Shown: positions 1-8,989 of the stretch, piece by piece
How positions within the stretch are numbered: the first letter of the stretch is position 1
How the letters are laid out: each line of letters opens with the position of its first letter
Assembly: GCA_964036045.1 (NCBI GenBank)
Contig: OZ038385.1
Span: forward strand, 20,116,720 to 20,180,719
Direction of reading: 5' to 3'
From: Eutreptiella sp. 'Long Island Sound 2002'
Lineage: Eukaryota > Euglenozoa > Euglenophyceae > Eutreptiales > Eutreptiaceae
DNA length: 64,000 nucleotides
The notes under the pieces: generated by a model
What the model saw: the letters and a program-made list of their open reading frames with translations, nothing else
Database searches by the model: none
What the model was told of the DNA's origin: nothing
Translations under genes and position numbers: made by a program

Positions 1-287
1 CCCTTGGTTCCCAGGAACTCGCCTGTGGCTTGGCGGGACACCCCCCCTATTGGCAGGGTTTCAGGGTCCGGACTGAGCAGGGCGTGGGTTGTGTTTGAGC
101 CCCCGCCCCCACCAGCCACTGAGAGGGTCGGACCGGGGATTGGGATATGAGTTGGGACTGAGTGTCTATTGTTCTGTGATGCCCTTACCCCAGTCCAGTC
201 TTAACCCCATGTGTACATATCCTGATGTGTTGCTGTACATACTTTCGTTCCCTTGTTGCAGAGTGGCAAGGATCCTGAAACGCTTTG
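1..287. other. Non-coding, nothing recognised
   Basis: No convincing coding sequence, RNA gene or repeat was found here. The frames are short and have no recognisable motif. Confidence 0.5.
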
Positions 288-399
288 TCACATGACATGA
301 GCGCATTGATGCCCCTGTGAGCGTAGTGCTTTGCCTGCCTGCTCACTTGCGCGTGTCCACCGCAGCGTCCCGTGGCCAGGCCCCCCACGGGAACGCGTC

Positions 400-1694
400 A
401 TGGAGGCCCCGGCGGGATCCTTGATGCCCTGAACGATGAGGGTAGCTTTCACCCGATCTTTGGCTTTGGCCTTGCCAGTGAGCACCAGGTATCTTCCAAG
501 TTTTTCTGCATACTTCTCAACATTGCGCCCATCAAATGGTGGAATTTTCATTTTCACCGCGTTAGTCTTATCCTCTTCACTGTCATCCGACCACTCATAT
601 TTGTTCATACCTCCACATACTTCTGTGAGCGTGGCAAAAGCCGATGAAACTCTCGTAACAAGTGGACGTTTCTTAGTAGGTGGTGAACGACTGGAGGTAG
701 GCATGCGCCGAACGTCTTCGGACGCCTTGGAGATCTTCTCGTTCATCCGATCAATGCGATGGAGCACCTTCGAAAGAAGTGGGTCATCCGTCTCCAGGAT
801 GCCTTCCTCAGAATCGTCGGAGAGACTCTTGTGAAACTCAACTTTGGATTTTTCCTTAAGTGTCTTACGCGTACGCATCTCTCGTACTTCGGTAGCTTTG
901 TGCTTCATTTTCTCCTTGAGATCCGTCAAAAAATAGTCTTCCAACCAGCCGCTCATTTCTTCGTGCTCTTCCTCCGTCAGCTCGCCAATTTCATCTTTTA
1001 GCTCCTTTGCAAGTTTCGTCTCAGGTAATTCGTAAGAACCTTCAGAGAAATCATGCCCAACTTCGGAACTCGACTTCCAAACAGGTACTCTGTGATCGTC
1101 TCCTGAAAAGTGATCCTTCGGCGTCGACGTGGGTTCCAGAATAACGGTCCGCGGACTGAGGGGAACAGCTGTCGTAGTAGATCATGACGGGAAACTTGGC
1201 GAACTCATACCTGGAATCGAACCGGCCAGGCGTCTGCGCGCGTCGCTCTCTCGAATTGAAGCCTCGGTCTTGTTGAAAACCAGCGTCTCTTGTAAATAAA
1301 AGAAATTCTGCATGTTCTCTCCTTCGACGCGGGAAACACGCTCGCATTCAACCAAGCCACATAATAATAAAGCATAAGGATCTCCAATAGAATCCAATTC
1401 TTGTTTTCCCATGGGTTGATAACTTTCATATGACTGAGATAAAGGTTGCCTTTCTTGATTCGCTCCATCGTCTTCGTCTGCTCCGTGAACGAAAGATCGC
1501 AGTTACGCTTGCTGATCGTCGATGTTGCTAGAACTCGCGAGATCGACGCTTCGACGTGTGGAATCGATATCGTGCACAGTAGCATCCATACCTCTGCTAC
1601 CACTGTTAAATTCCCGCTTTGCATCTCGTTCCTCTATTTGAATAGTCTCAGTATCCTGTGGTTGCACTTGCTTTGGTGTTTGCTCCTGCTCCAT
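400..1694 (-). pseudogene. Truncated, stop-interrupted gag remnant of a Ty3/gypsy-type element
   Basis: Read on the minus strand from an ATG at 1694, one frame stays in register down to about 400 apart from two in-frame stops, a TAA at 1503-1505 and a TGA at 1182-1184. The product is acidic and Lys/Glu-rich. Near its end is a segment beginning KMKIPPFDGRNVEKYAEKLG, followed by RYLVLTGKAK and a valine/lysine stretch. This aligns by eye with the capsid-like part of the gag of the (-) element at 28986-31490 (LPEFTGKDLSEFAENFGRFL then RLTGQ). The similarity stops near 400 and no pol follows, so the copy is 3'-truncated. It belongs to the same broad gag family but is clearly diverged from element 2. 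No LTR was identified for it. Confidence 0.7.
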
Positions 1695-1719
1695 TTCAGG
1701 TACTCAAAGATTTCAGTGG
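1649..1719. repeat. 71 bp direct repeat, copy 1 (spans gag start)
   Basis: This 71 bp segment recurs without visible change at 1914-1984. The copy covers the minus-strand ATG and first codons (MEQEQTPKQVQ) of the gag remnant and the bases just upstream. The 194 bp between the copies begins with four GGTA units. Confidence 0.85.
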
Positions 1720-1913
1720 TAGGTAGGTAGGTAGGTGCACTCGGTCGTGGAGAGGCGCCCCATGGTTCCCCCTGGCGTCGCCCCTGTGACGAACAGGAAG
1801 AGGCTCCGCGCGTGAAGAGGGGAGGCGGCTTACATCCCGCTAGACCTGTCTGTTGGCCCCCAACAAAGCGGCCCCGGGCTACGCCAGGAGGGCTGATCAG
1901 CGCCGGCGTGACA

Positions 1914-1984
1914 CAGTATCCTGTGGTTGCACTTGCTTTGGTGTTTGCTCCTGCTCCATTTCAGGTACTCAAAGATTTCAGTGG
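1914..1984. repeat. 71 bp direct repeat, copy 2
   Basis: Second copy of the 71 bp unit. It ends in an A-run (1985-1993). Here the gag reading frame does not continue, so only the 5' tip was duplicated. Confidence 0.85.
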
Positions 1985-2858
1985 AAAAAAAAATCAGACC
2001 AACACTCCAAGACGAGCAGAACTGGGATCAATAAAATAATGAAGAACTTGATGGGGCTGTACAATGAACAGACAAACAATGGGTGATGTTGGGCCTTGTG
2101 TTTGCTCGTATGCATGCATGTATGTATCAGGACCACTCAGGACTTCAATCTGCACTCTGCAACAGTGAACAGTGACTTCAGATCAGGGCGAAAATGGTAT
2201 ATCTCAGAAATATGGCTTCCTGCAAAGATAGTCAAACAGACGAAGAAAAAATGGTTTCAACATGATAAAAAATGATAGACGATCACTTTATATGTCTTCC
2301 AGGAATTTTTTGTAGCTCAGGAAATAATTCATTCATGTCTGCAGAACTCAGTAGGAACTTCCCTGATGACCTCAGAACTCAGTAGGAATGGTCCATAGTG
2401 GAAGCGGCGCGCTCACAGGGCAAAAATGGTCAAAAAATGAAATAGTCTTATGACCACTATGTAGATGCGGAATTTTATGCTGAGTCTGAAAATGATATTC
2501 TTCTTCTGTGAAACGACCATATGGTAGACAAAAATGCAGAATACTGAACAGCTCAGTCACAATGAGACTAGCCAAAAAAAATGGATAAAGCAAAGGCCAA
2601 CACCCAAGTTGTGCTATATTACAAAACGTGTTCAAGGAAGAAGCAATGGAATAACAAACAATACCTCATGGCATATAATACAATAGATAAACCCTCTTTT
2701 GAATTAAAGTTAAGCCATTAAGTGTCTTTCACCCATATTGGAAGTGATCAAGCTCTATGGATAAAATTTCCCCAAATGCTCCAACCAAACTCCAATAAAG
2801 AATAATACCATTGCTCCATATGAAACCAATATTTTCAGAAATTTTGGCTCATTCATAG
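1985..2858. other. AT-richer non-coding stretch
   Basis: No coding region or repeat was recognised. The base composition is visibly more AT-rich than the flanks. It could be an intron of the host frame that resumes at about 2859, because an AG acceptor lies at 2857-2858, but no upstream exon was identified. Confidence 0.4.
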
Positions 2859-3015
2859 ACTTTTAACAACGAACCGGAGGCGAGCCAGGCGCCGAAGCCG
2901 AAAAAGCCCGAAACCAAGGCGGCACCTGAGCCGAAGCAGACGACCCTGACGCAGCCCCAAAGAGTGAAGAGGACGCTGAGTCTTCCGGATCCCGGAACAG
3001 CAGTGGGATCGACGT
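2859..3015 (+). pseudogene. C-terminal host reading frame cut by element 1
   Basis: An open frame runs from a possible AG acceptor (exon start about 2859) to the LTR. It reads Lys/Pro/Glu-rich sequence (EPEASQAPKPKKPETK, then KRTLSLPDPGTAVGST). The LTR adds TGTAA, which gives a stop two codons after the insertion point. If the element and one target duplication are removed, the same frame continues at 14002 with RSRTLVAGSNTKKKP and a TAA at 14049-14051. This suggests the true C-terminus of a basic, low-complexity tail. The protein family is not recognisable. An alternative is an older transposon ORF rather than a host gene. Confidence 0.55.
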
Positions 3016-3549
3016 TGTAAGTGCGGCTAACCCCCATCTGCTCAGATTTTAGCAGATCTGCCCCAGATTGGCTACATTTTGGCCATTTTCACTGCTTCGG
3101 CGGAATCGCCGCCCCGCAGCTCAGTCTCAGGATCAGACCTATATATTTCTGATGTGCCGGATCTGATTCCGCGGTCCATTCATCGTAAATCCGCCGCGTT
3201 CCGATCATTTACCCGGAATCGCCATTTGCCGCTGACGCGCGTGCGCGAGCCAGATCGGCCAAATATTTTTTCACAATCGGATTTATATAAATCTTTTCAG
3301 ACAGATATGGACACTCAGATGTACTTAGGATAATCCGCATCAATTTTCTTCATAGACTGGGATTTTTTGCCGGATAACAATCAGCATGGATCTTGCCTCC
3401 GTTGTTGCTGCTCTCGCCTCCGTTGGTGTCCGTGTATCCGGTTCTGCCCCCAACAGCAGCGTTCAGGTTGACTCCTCGCGTGCCTGCCCCCCCGGTCTTG
3501 CCGGCCCTGAGCCCTCCGGCACCACACACGACCTAGGGCAGCACTTTCA
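3016..3549 (+). repeat. Element 1 5' LTR
   Basis: 534 bp, starting TGTAAGTGCGG and ending GCACTTTCA. It is repeated at 13463-13996 with the same length. It contains a TATA-like box (3283-3292) and, unusually, the gag ATG at 3386. Confidence 0.96.
3283..3292 (+). promoter_or_regulatory. Putative LTR TATA box
   Basis: TTATATAAAT lies about 95 bp upstream of the gag ATG within the LTR. Initiation 25-35 bp downstream would give a leader of about 70 nt, with the gag start inside R/U5. The same box is at 13730-13739 in the 3' LTR. This is inferred from sequence only. Confidence 0.5.
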
Positions 3550-4288
3550 TGGTAGCAGAGGCTACCTGAATGTTGCTTCACAGCCCTTCAGTCCACAGCC
3601 CGCTCCCCAGTACGGCCCCGTAGACCCCGCCGCTTCTGGAGAAGTAACGATTACACTGCCTTGGTGCTGCGCGAACGAGGACTTGAGAGGAATGCCTTGC
3701 GCAAGTCCAAGCTGCCCAAGAAGGGCGCAAATCAGCAGCTGTGGGGACCCAGATTACCACAATCCCAGTCGAAACTGGCCATCGAGCAGCTGGAATCCGC
3801 CGGCCTACGACGATGGCAACGCTCCGGTGGAGCTTACGGACCTGGCAGGTACCAACATTCCTTACGGATGTCCAACATTTGAGACCATAGACGCCGATCT
3901 GAATGACATTGAGATGGGCGGTCCAGGTGAGGTACCTAGCTATAATCGACCAGCCTCTTGGGCACATTGGGACGACCATTTGTCCCTAGAAGTGACCCGT
4001 AACCTTGAGAGCCTTGAGGCCCTTTGTTGGTTAGCGTCGTCTAAGCTGATCGAACAAGAAAGAATCGCCTCTGATTTTTTAACGGAATATTTTTTCCTCC
4101 TTCAGAACGAAATTAATACCAGGATGTGGTGGCGTTCTCAAGAAGATGACTCCTTTGCCATTTTTTTGCAGATCTGGGAGGCAAGCCCCTTCCCGAAGGA
4201 GAAGGCCAAGGCACCTGTTCCCGGTCCCTCCGCCCCTCATCCCCCTGTTTCCATCCGCGACGATCTAGCCGCCGCGGTTGAGGAGTGA
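3386..4288 (+). CDS. gag: Element 1 gag, N-terminal part (starts inside LTR)
   Basis: 300 codons from an ATG inside the 5' LTR (context CAGCATGG), through the PBS, to a TGA at 4286-4288. The N-terminus (MDLASVVAALASVGV) is Ala/Val/Ser-rich. The middle contains several Cys (CCANEDLRGMPCASPSCP), and the end is Pro/Lys-rich. No named domain is recognised. After the TGA the same frame remains open (ILEAARQASLEIRAEG) and continues into the capsid-like ORF to 6418. This part and the next are therefore one gag of about 1,010 codons with a single internal UGA. The UGA may be a mutation (for example TGG to TGA), a leaky stop, or genuine partitioning. Confidence 0.75.
   Translation: MDLASVVAALASVGVRVSGSAPNSSVQVDSSRACPPGLAGPEPSGTTHDLGQHFHGSRGYLNVASQPFSPQPAPQYGPVDPAASGEVTITLPWCCANEDLRGMPCASPSCPRRAQISSCGDPDYHNPSRNWPSSSWNPPAYDDGNAPVELTDLAGTNIPYGCPTFETIDADLNDIEMGGPGEVPSYNRPASWAHWDDHLSLEVTRNLESLEALCWLASSKLIEQERIASDFLTEYFFLLQNEINTRMWWRSQEDDSFAIFLQIWEASPFPKEKAKAPVPGPSAPHPPVSIRDDLAAAVEE
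3550..3561 (+). promoter_or_regulatory. Primer-binding site, initiator tRNA-Met type
   Basis: TGGTAGCAGAGG immediately follows the LTR. It is exactly complementary to the 3' end (CCTCTGCTACCA) of the common eukaryotic initiator tRNA-Met, which would prime minus-strand DNA synthesis. The gag frame reads straight through it. Confidence 0.9.
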
Positions 4289-6418
4289 ATTTTAGAGGCG
4301 GCCAGGCAGGCAAGCCTGGAAATCAGGGCTGAAGGAGCTCCCCAAGTGGACTCCTGGCTGCGGACCACCAGGATCAGCGGTCCGACAGCCTGCTCAGGCC
4401 CTTCAGGACACGGCATGTACTGTCCTGCCGACTGCTCCTGCAGATTCCAGCGAGACGCTGAGATCCAATTGCTCAAAGATCAAATGCACCTCATCATTCA
4501 AACGCTGGGAATAAAAGATCTTTTCAAGACGCACATGCGGTCTGAGGGCGCCTCATCGGTGGAACAAGCAACAGAGCCGTCGGAGGAGGCGACAGAAATT
4601 TTTTCAATTGCTCCTTCGGTGGACTCCAGGACCACCGATGCAAGGATCAGCAGGACCAAGCTAAAGGAAAGGGTTAAAATCTCTCGTTCTGAGAGTAGGA
4701 CGGCGAAGGCTAGGACTGAGGCTCAGAATGCCAAGCGAACTGCCTCCCGTACTGCCCCTCCTGCTGCTGATTCCAATACCTTAGCCCAGCTGTTGCTCGC
4801 CCAGACCCTCGCCGGAGCTGGTGTGGCGAATGATGCTGCCAAGGTGTCTGCCATTACGGCCGGTGTTGGGCTGGATTCGCTTCTTAATCCTACTTCCTTG
4901 CGACTTCGTCAGGTTGCCAAGCAACCGAAGTATAATGGGAACCCCCGACGTTGGCCTCAGTTCCAACGGGAATTTAAACTGTGGGTTAAGACTCAAAAAC
5001 TCCAAGATGATCAGTTCCTGATGGCCCTCTTGGATTGCCTTGAGGGAGCGCCGGCCAACACTTGGCTCAGGACTTGGAGTGATCGTGAGGATACAAGTTC
5101 CCCCCTTACCTTTGATGAGGTGTGGGAACAGTTGGAGGTACGTGGATCCCGGCTGCCAGAGGACCATTACCACCAAATGTTGAAGAATTTTCCTTCATTC
5201 TCGCGATTAATCTTGCACGAAGTGCAAGACAAAAAACAGCGCTTCTGGAATTTAGTGCAAGAAGCTGAACATTCAGGCGAAAAATTTTCTAGTGCCGAGC
5301 TGAAAAGTCTGATTTTTGACAAGATCCCCTCAGAAACTGCCGCCACCCTTCGGAACAAACAGTCCGAAGAAAAGGTCAAGACCTGGTGGGCGGAGGTAGA
5401 AGGCTTCGATGCCTCTGCCAACAAGTTTTCCGTCAGGGAGGCACTTCAAAAGTGCTCCCCCACGTCTTTCTCCAAGGTGAAATTCACTGAGGAGACGTGG
5501 AAAATCAAGTTTCATGAGCACGAGGATCGGGACTTGTTTGTCCAAGTCCTCAACAGGGGAGTCAGCTTCCATGGCCATCGCCTGAAGGCCAAGAACTGGG
5601 TGTTTTCGTACACCCCGAAGGAACTCTGGGAGGAGGTTGAGCGGCTCGCCGACGCCGCCAACCAGAATTTCCATGAGGGTCTGGGGGGAAACAAGAATAC
5701 CCAGCAAAACACCCAAAATGGGGCCCAAAAGGGCAACAAAAAGGTGAATGACACCCGGAATGTTCAGCAGCACTGTAGCATCTGCCTTCTTTTAGGTTCT
5801 ACGAACCGAGCTAAGACGCATTCTACTGATAATCACCGATGGTCTCCTTACGATCACAAGGTGATTGGTGAAAATATCAGTAATTCGCAGAATTCAGACA
5901 GGAATGACAGACAGGTGCACGGTGGGAAGGCTGGAAAAGGGAATCCGACCCCCTCCGGTGGAAACAAAAATCCTGGAGGCCCTGGCGGGTCCCAAGGCAC
6001 AGGAAATCGGACTCCATCCGGCTCCGGTGGGCAGCCGAACGGCCAGAAAAATCCCAATAGCAACGCCGGAGGCGGAAATCGAAATCCAGGCCAAACCCCT
6101 CAATCCGGTGCAAACAAGGGAAATGCTCCAGGATTCCAGGGTAAAGGTAGGGGAAATCCTTCGGGAACCCCTTTCTCTGGTAAGGGCAGAGGGCGTGGCG
6201 ACGGTGGAGGTCCATCATCCGGCGGCCGTGGCCGTGGACGTGGAAAGGGCAACCATCGTGTGGATCAGGTCTCAGGTGCAGATCAGGTGTCCGATGCGGA
6301 TCGAGATTACGTTGAAAATGCCTTGAATCCAGCAGATGATCCGCTCCAAGAGGAGTGGGTCGACGAATCAGGGTGTGTCCATAATGTTAACGCAGCCACT
6401 GGAGGTCAGAACACCTAG
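4289..6418 (+). CDS. gag: Element 1 gag, capsid-like and nucleic-acid-binding part
   Basis: In the same frame as the preceding segment. No ATG is obvious at the segment start, which supports continuity across the UGA. Around 4900-5450 is a retrotransposon-gag/capsid-like helical region (PKYNGNPRRWPQFQREFKLW, then ALLDCLEGAPANTWL). A CxxC...H...H cluster (CSIC with following His near 5775-5840) resembles a zinc knuckle but is not the canonical CX2CX4HX4C. The C-terminus is Gly/Asn/Gln/Arg-rich with RGRGRG repeats (about 6170-6260), as expected for RNA binding. It ends at TAG 6416-6418, in frame with pol. Assembles the particle and packages RNA (family knowledge). Confidence 0.85.
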   Translation: MLEAARQASLEIRAEGAPQVDSWLRTTRISGPTACSGPSGHGMYCPADCSCRFQRDAEIQLLKDQMHLIIQTLGIKDLFKTHMRSEGASSVEQATEPSEEATEIFSIAPSVDSRTTDARISRTKLKERVKISRSESRTAKARTEAQNAKRTASRTAPPAADSNTLAQLLLAQTLAGAGVANDAAKVSAITAGVGLDSLLNPTSLRLRQVAKQPKYNGNPRRWPQFQREFKLWVKTQKLQDDQFLMALLDCLEGAPANTWLRTWSDREDTSSPLTFDEVWEQLEVRGSRLPEDHYHQMLKNFPSFSRLILHEVQDKKQRFWNLVQEAEHSGEKFSSAELKSLIFDKIPSETAATLRNKQSEEKVKTWWAEVEGFDASANKFSVREALQKCSPTSFSKVKFTEETWKIKFHEHEDRDLFVQVLNRGVSFHGHRLKAKNWVFSYTPKELWEEVERLADAANQNFHEGLGGNKNTQQNTQNGAQKGNKKVNDTRNVQQHCSICLLLGSTNRAKTHSTDNHRWSPYDHKVIGENISNSQNSDRNDRQVHGGKAGKGNPTPSGGNKNPGGPGGSQGTGNRTPSGSGGQPNGQKNPNSNAGGGNRNPGQTPQSGANKGNAPGFQGKGRGNPSGTPFSGKGRGRGDGGGPSSGGRGRGRGKGNHRVDQVSGADQVSDADRDYVENALNPADDPLQEEWVDESGCVHNVNAATGGQNT

Positions 6419-6453
6419 GGGAGCCACGAAAATCGCCCCTCCCCAGGCGATTT
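6416..6453 (+). promoter_or_regulatory. Candidate stop-codon readthrough signal between gag and pol
   Basis: The gag UAG (6416-6418) is followed after 11 nt by a perfect 8 bp hairpin: AAATCGCC (6430-6437) pairs with GGCGATTT (6446-6453). The loop CCTCCCCA contains CTCCC (6439-6443), which can pair with GGGAG (6419-6423) just after the stop, making a pseudoknot possible. gag and pol share one frame across the stop and there is no AUG between the stop and the protease. This resembles gammaretroviral UAG readthrough in layout; function is inferred. Confidence 0.6.
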
Positions 6454-8989
6454 CAGGCATGATCCCCAGATTCCTTCTCGACCACTACTTGATGTAGGGT
6501 CGCTTGTCTCCTCTCCCCTGGATCCGGCAGCGGATCCTTCTGTTGTAGTGGACGAGGTTGGTGTACAGTCCAAGCACAGGGCCCGTCATTTTGTCACAAA
6601 GCTCTGGGTCTCTGATTGCAAGGGCAATTTCCACCTCGCCACTTGTTTGTGTGACAATGGATCGGAGGTAAATCTCCAATCCAATTATTTCTTACCTGAC
6701 GACTGCGTGTTTGATTCGCCTCATCCTGTTACCCTCGAGGGAGTTTCTGGACATTCTCTCGCAGGTGGGCAACGCGGTTGTTATATATCAACTCATTTGG
6801 TCGCTCAAGACCTTTGGGAAGATGGCAATGTGGAGGAAGTTATCCTTAAGGATGACTACTTCTATCGTGCCGACATAAAGTATGACCTTTACTTGGGCCA
6901 TCCTTGGCTTCGCAAGAACAGGGTGGCGCCCGTAGGTCATCGGCGTTGTTTTTTGCTGGAGTCAGGTCCCTTGGAGCGTCCTGAATTTCGTTTTTTGCAC
7001 GCAGGGTTTAAAAGTGCAGAAGAATTTTTGAAGCAAAAGGTTACACCAAAGTTTGGCGAAGATGTCACCATTGCAGAGGTGAATGGGAGTGCCGATTACT
7101 CCCGAGAGTTAGAATGTCTTCGTAGGGACTCCCAGCCACGACGCCCTTCGCGCTGGCACTCCTCATCCTACAGAGTTGTCGACAAATGGCGCGATACAAT
7201 TTGTGAATATTTTTATGAACACCATTCCTTTTGGCCACAGTATGATGCCTTTGCTAACCGCGAGAACAAGCGCTTTGACAAGCACTTTCGCGACGCTTGG
7301 ACCCATAAATGGGACAAGAAGTTATGGATTAATCCTCCGTTTCACTTAATCCAGCAGGTCATCCACAAAATCAAGCAAGATAAAACCCAGGCGATTTCAG
7401 TTGTGCCCTTGTGGGACGACAAGCCTTGGTTTCAGGAATTGCAAGACATTTGTGTAGATTACATCGTACTTCCCAGGAAGATTAAGCTGTATGCCAGGGA
7501 CGACACAGGTCCCCTGCCACAGCGGCCCTGGAGTTCGCTTGCATTCCTGGTGGATGGAAAGCTTTCTGACTCTGATTCTGCTGATTCCAGTACTGATTCC
7601 TGTGTTGGGTCTGAATCTGAGGTTGAGCGTGGTACTGATGATGAATCTATTTTTTCTGATTTTTGTCCGTCAGATGCCCAAGGTGATCCAACGTCAAATG
7701 GATCCGCCTCGTCTCCCTCTTCCCCAATACGATCTACATCCAAAAGAATCTACGGTGCACGGACGACAAAAAAATTTTCTTCGCGCCGCAAATTCAGAGT
7801 TTGTTATGAAAAACCCCGTGTGGAAGCTTTCATACATCCTTTCGATGAGCTGGATCACGAAGAGAATCTCTGGAATGTCGACACTCGACCCACCTATCTT
7901 CAAGAGGCAGTTGATACGGACCTTTTTAGGGACATCCGTAAGAAGATTCTTCCTGCCAAGGCCGAAGAAATCGCCAAAGTTTTTTCGACAGTAATTCCTG
8001 GCGATCAGGGCGACACTGAGTTGTGTTCCAAGAAAAGAGACAAATTTTTTGAGGAACGGAAGGACAGAACCCTTTCGGGGAAGTTGATCAAAGACCCCCC
8101 TGTCCGTGGGCAGTTCGGTGAAGCCTTCATCGAGCTTCGTGAAGGGTACAAGGCGAAGAAACAGCGTCCTTATGAGAACCATGGACAGAAACATGAGATA
8201 CTCAGAAAAATAATCGAGAGAAATCTCAGGGAATTTGGTTGGCTTGAGGGTTGTATGACCAGCGAGTGGTGTTGTGCACCCTTCACAGTCCCGAAGCCGC
8301 CGCCTGCAGACCAGAACACTATTGATGGTTGGCGAATGGTTGTTGATTTTCGCAACCTCAACGCCGAAACCAAGGCGGATTCACACCCCCTGCTCCTCAT
8401 TGAGGAGGAAATCGCCAAGAGGGCAAGAGGTCGTTTGTTTTCTGTGCTGGATCTCCGTCACGGCTTTCACCAAATGCCGTTGAGGAAGGACAGCCGACCT
8501 CTCACCTGTATGTGCACGCCATGTGGCCCAGTCCAGTGGACGGTCATGCCCATGGGCCTGAAGAATGCCCCTTCGTTTTTTCAAAGAATGATGGAGGATG
8601 TGCTTTTTACAGCTCATCCTGAGCTTCGTGCCTTCGTGAGTGTGTACATAGATGACATAATCATCGCGACAGAGGGGGAGGGACTGACCGAAGCCGAGCT
8701 GGTGGCCCTACATGAAAAGCAGCTGAACCAGGTTTTGGACATTCTTGATGCCAATCAGCTGATTTGTGGGCCAAAGAAGGGAAAACTTTTTTTAAAATCA
8801 GTCGAATTTTGTGGTTCTCTCCTTGAGAATGGCACCCGACGACCCAGTCCAGGGAAGCTCGTCGCTATTCAGAAGTGGAAGCGCCCTGAGACGATCACGG
8901 AATTGAGAGGATTCCTGGGTTGTTGCAATTTTTACCACACTTTTGTGCCGAATTATGCCAAATTTGCTGCTCCCTCACTGAACTATTGA
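6419..8989 (+). CDS. pol: Element 1 pol, part A: protease, DAM-like domain, reverse transcriptase
   Basis: Open in the gag frame from the codon after the UAG. The protease has the active-site loop LCDNGSEVN (D at about 6653), with Asn where Ser/Thr is usual. At about 7160-7500 is a DNA-methyltransferase-like (DAM-type) domain: QYDAFANRENKRFD, then LWINPPFHLI with NPPF at 7331-7342, then ISVVPLWDDKPWFQELQ. An acidic Ser/Asp linker follows (7560-7680). RT then shows WRMVVDFRNLN, FSVLDLRHGFHQMPL, MPMGLKNAPSFFQRMM and YIDD (8645-8656). The frame stops at TGA 8987-8989 shortly after YHTFVPNYAKFAAP; the expected continuation is in the -1 frame. Copies element RNA to cDNA (family knowledge). Confidence 0.92.
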   Translation, partial: GSHENRPSPGDFRHDPQIPSRPLLDVGSLVSSPLDPAADPSVVVDEVGVQSKHRARHFVTKLWVSDCKGNFHLATCLCDNGSEVNLQSNYFLPDDCVFDSPHPVTLEGVSGHSLAGGQRGCYISTHLVAQDLWEDGNVEEVILKDDYFYRADIKYDLYLGHPWLRKNRVAPVGHRRCFLLESGPLERPEFRFLHAGFKSAEEFLKQKVTPKFGEDVTIAEVNGSADYSRELECLRRDSQPRRPSRWHSSSYRVVDKWRDTICEYFYEHHSFWPQYDAFANRENKRFDKHFRDAWTHKWDKKLWINPPFHLIQQVIHKIKQDKTQAISVVPLWDDKPWFQELQDICVDYIVLPRKIKLYARDDTGPLPQRPWSSLAFLVDGKLSDSDSADSSTDSCVGSESEVERGTDDESIFSDFCPSDAQGDPTSNGSASSPSSPIRSTSKRIYGARTTKKFSSRRKFRVCYEKPRVEAFIHPFDELDHEENLWNVDTRPTYLQEAVDTDLFRDIRKKILPAKAEEIAKVFSTVIPGDQGDTELCSKKRDKFFEERKDRTLSGKLIKDPPVRGQFGEAFIELREGYKAKKQRPYENHGQKHEILRKIIERNLREFGWLEGCMTSEWCCAPFTVPKPPPADQNTIDGWRMVVDFRNLNAETKADSHPLLLIEEEIAKRARGRLFSVLDLRHGFHQMPLRKDSRPLTCMCTPCGPVQWTVMPMGLKNAPSFFQRMMEDVLFTAHPELRAFVSVYIDDIIIATEGEGLTEAELVALHEKQLNQVLDILDANQLICGPKKGKLFLKSVEFCGSLLENGTRRPSPGKLVAIQKWKRPETITELRGFLGCCNFYHTFVPNYAKFAAPSLNY

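Noticed and set aside
8964-8980. Programmed -1 frameshift in pol
   Set aside because: It lies in the RT-RNase H connection, with no slippery heptamer; a single-base deletion is simpler.
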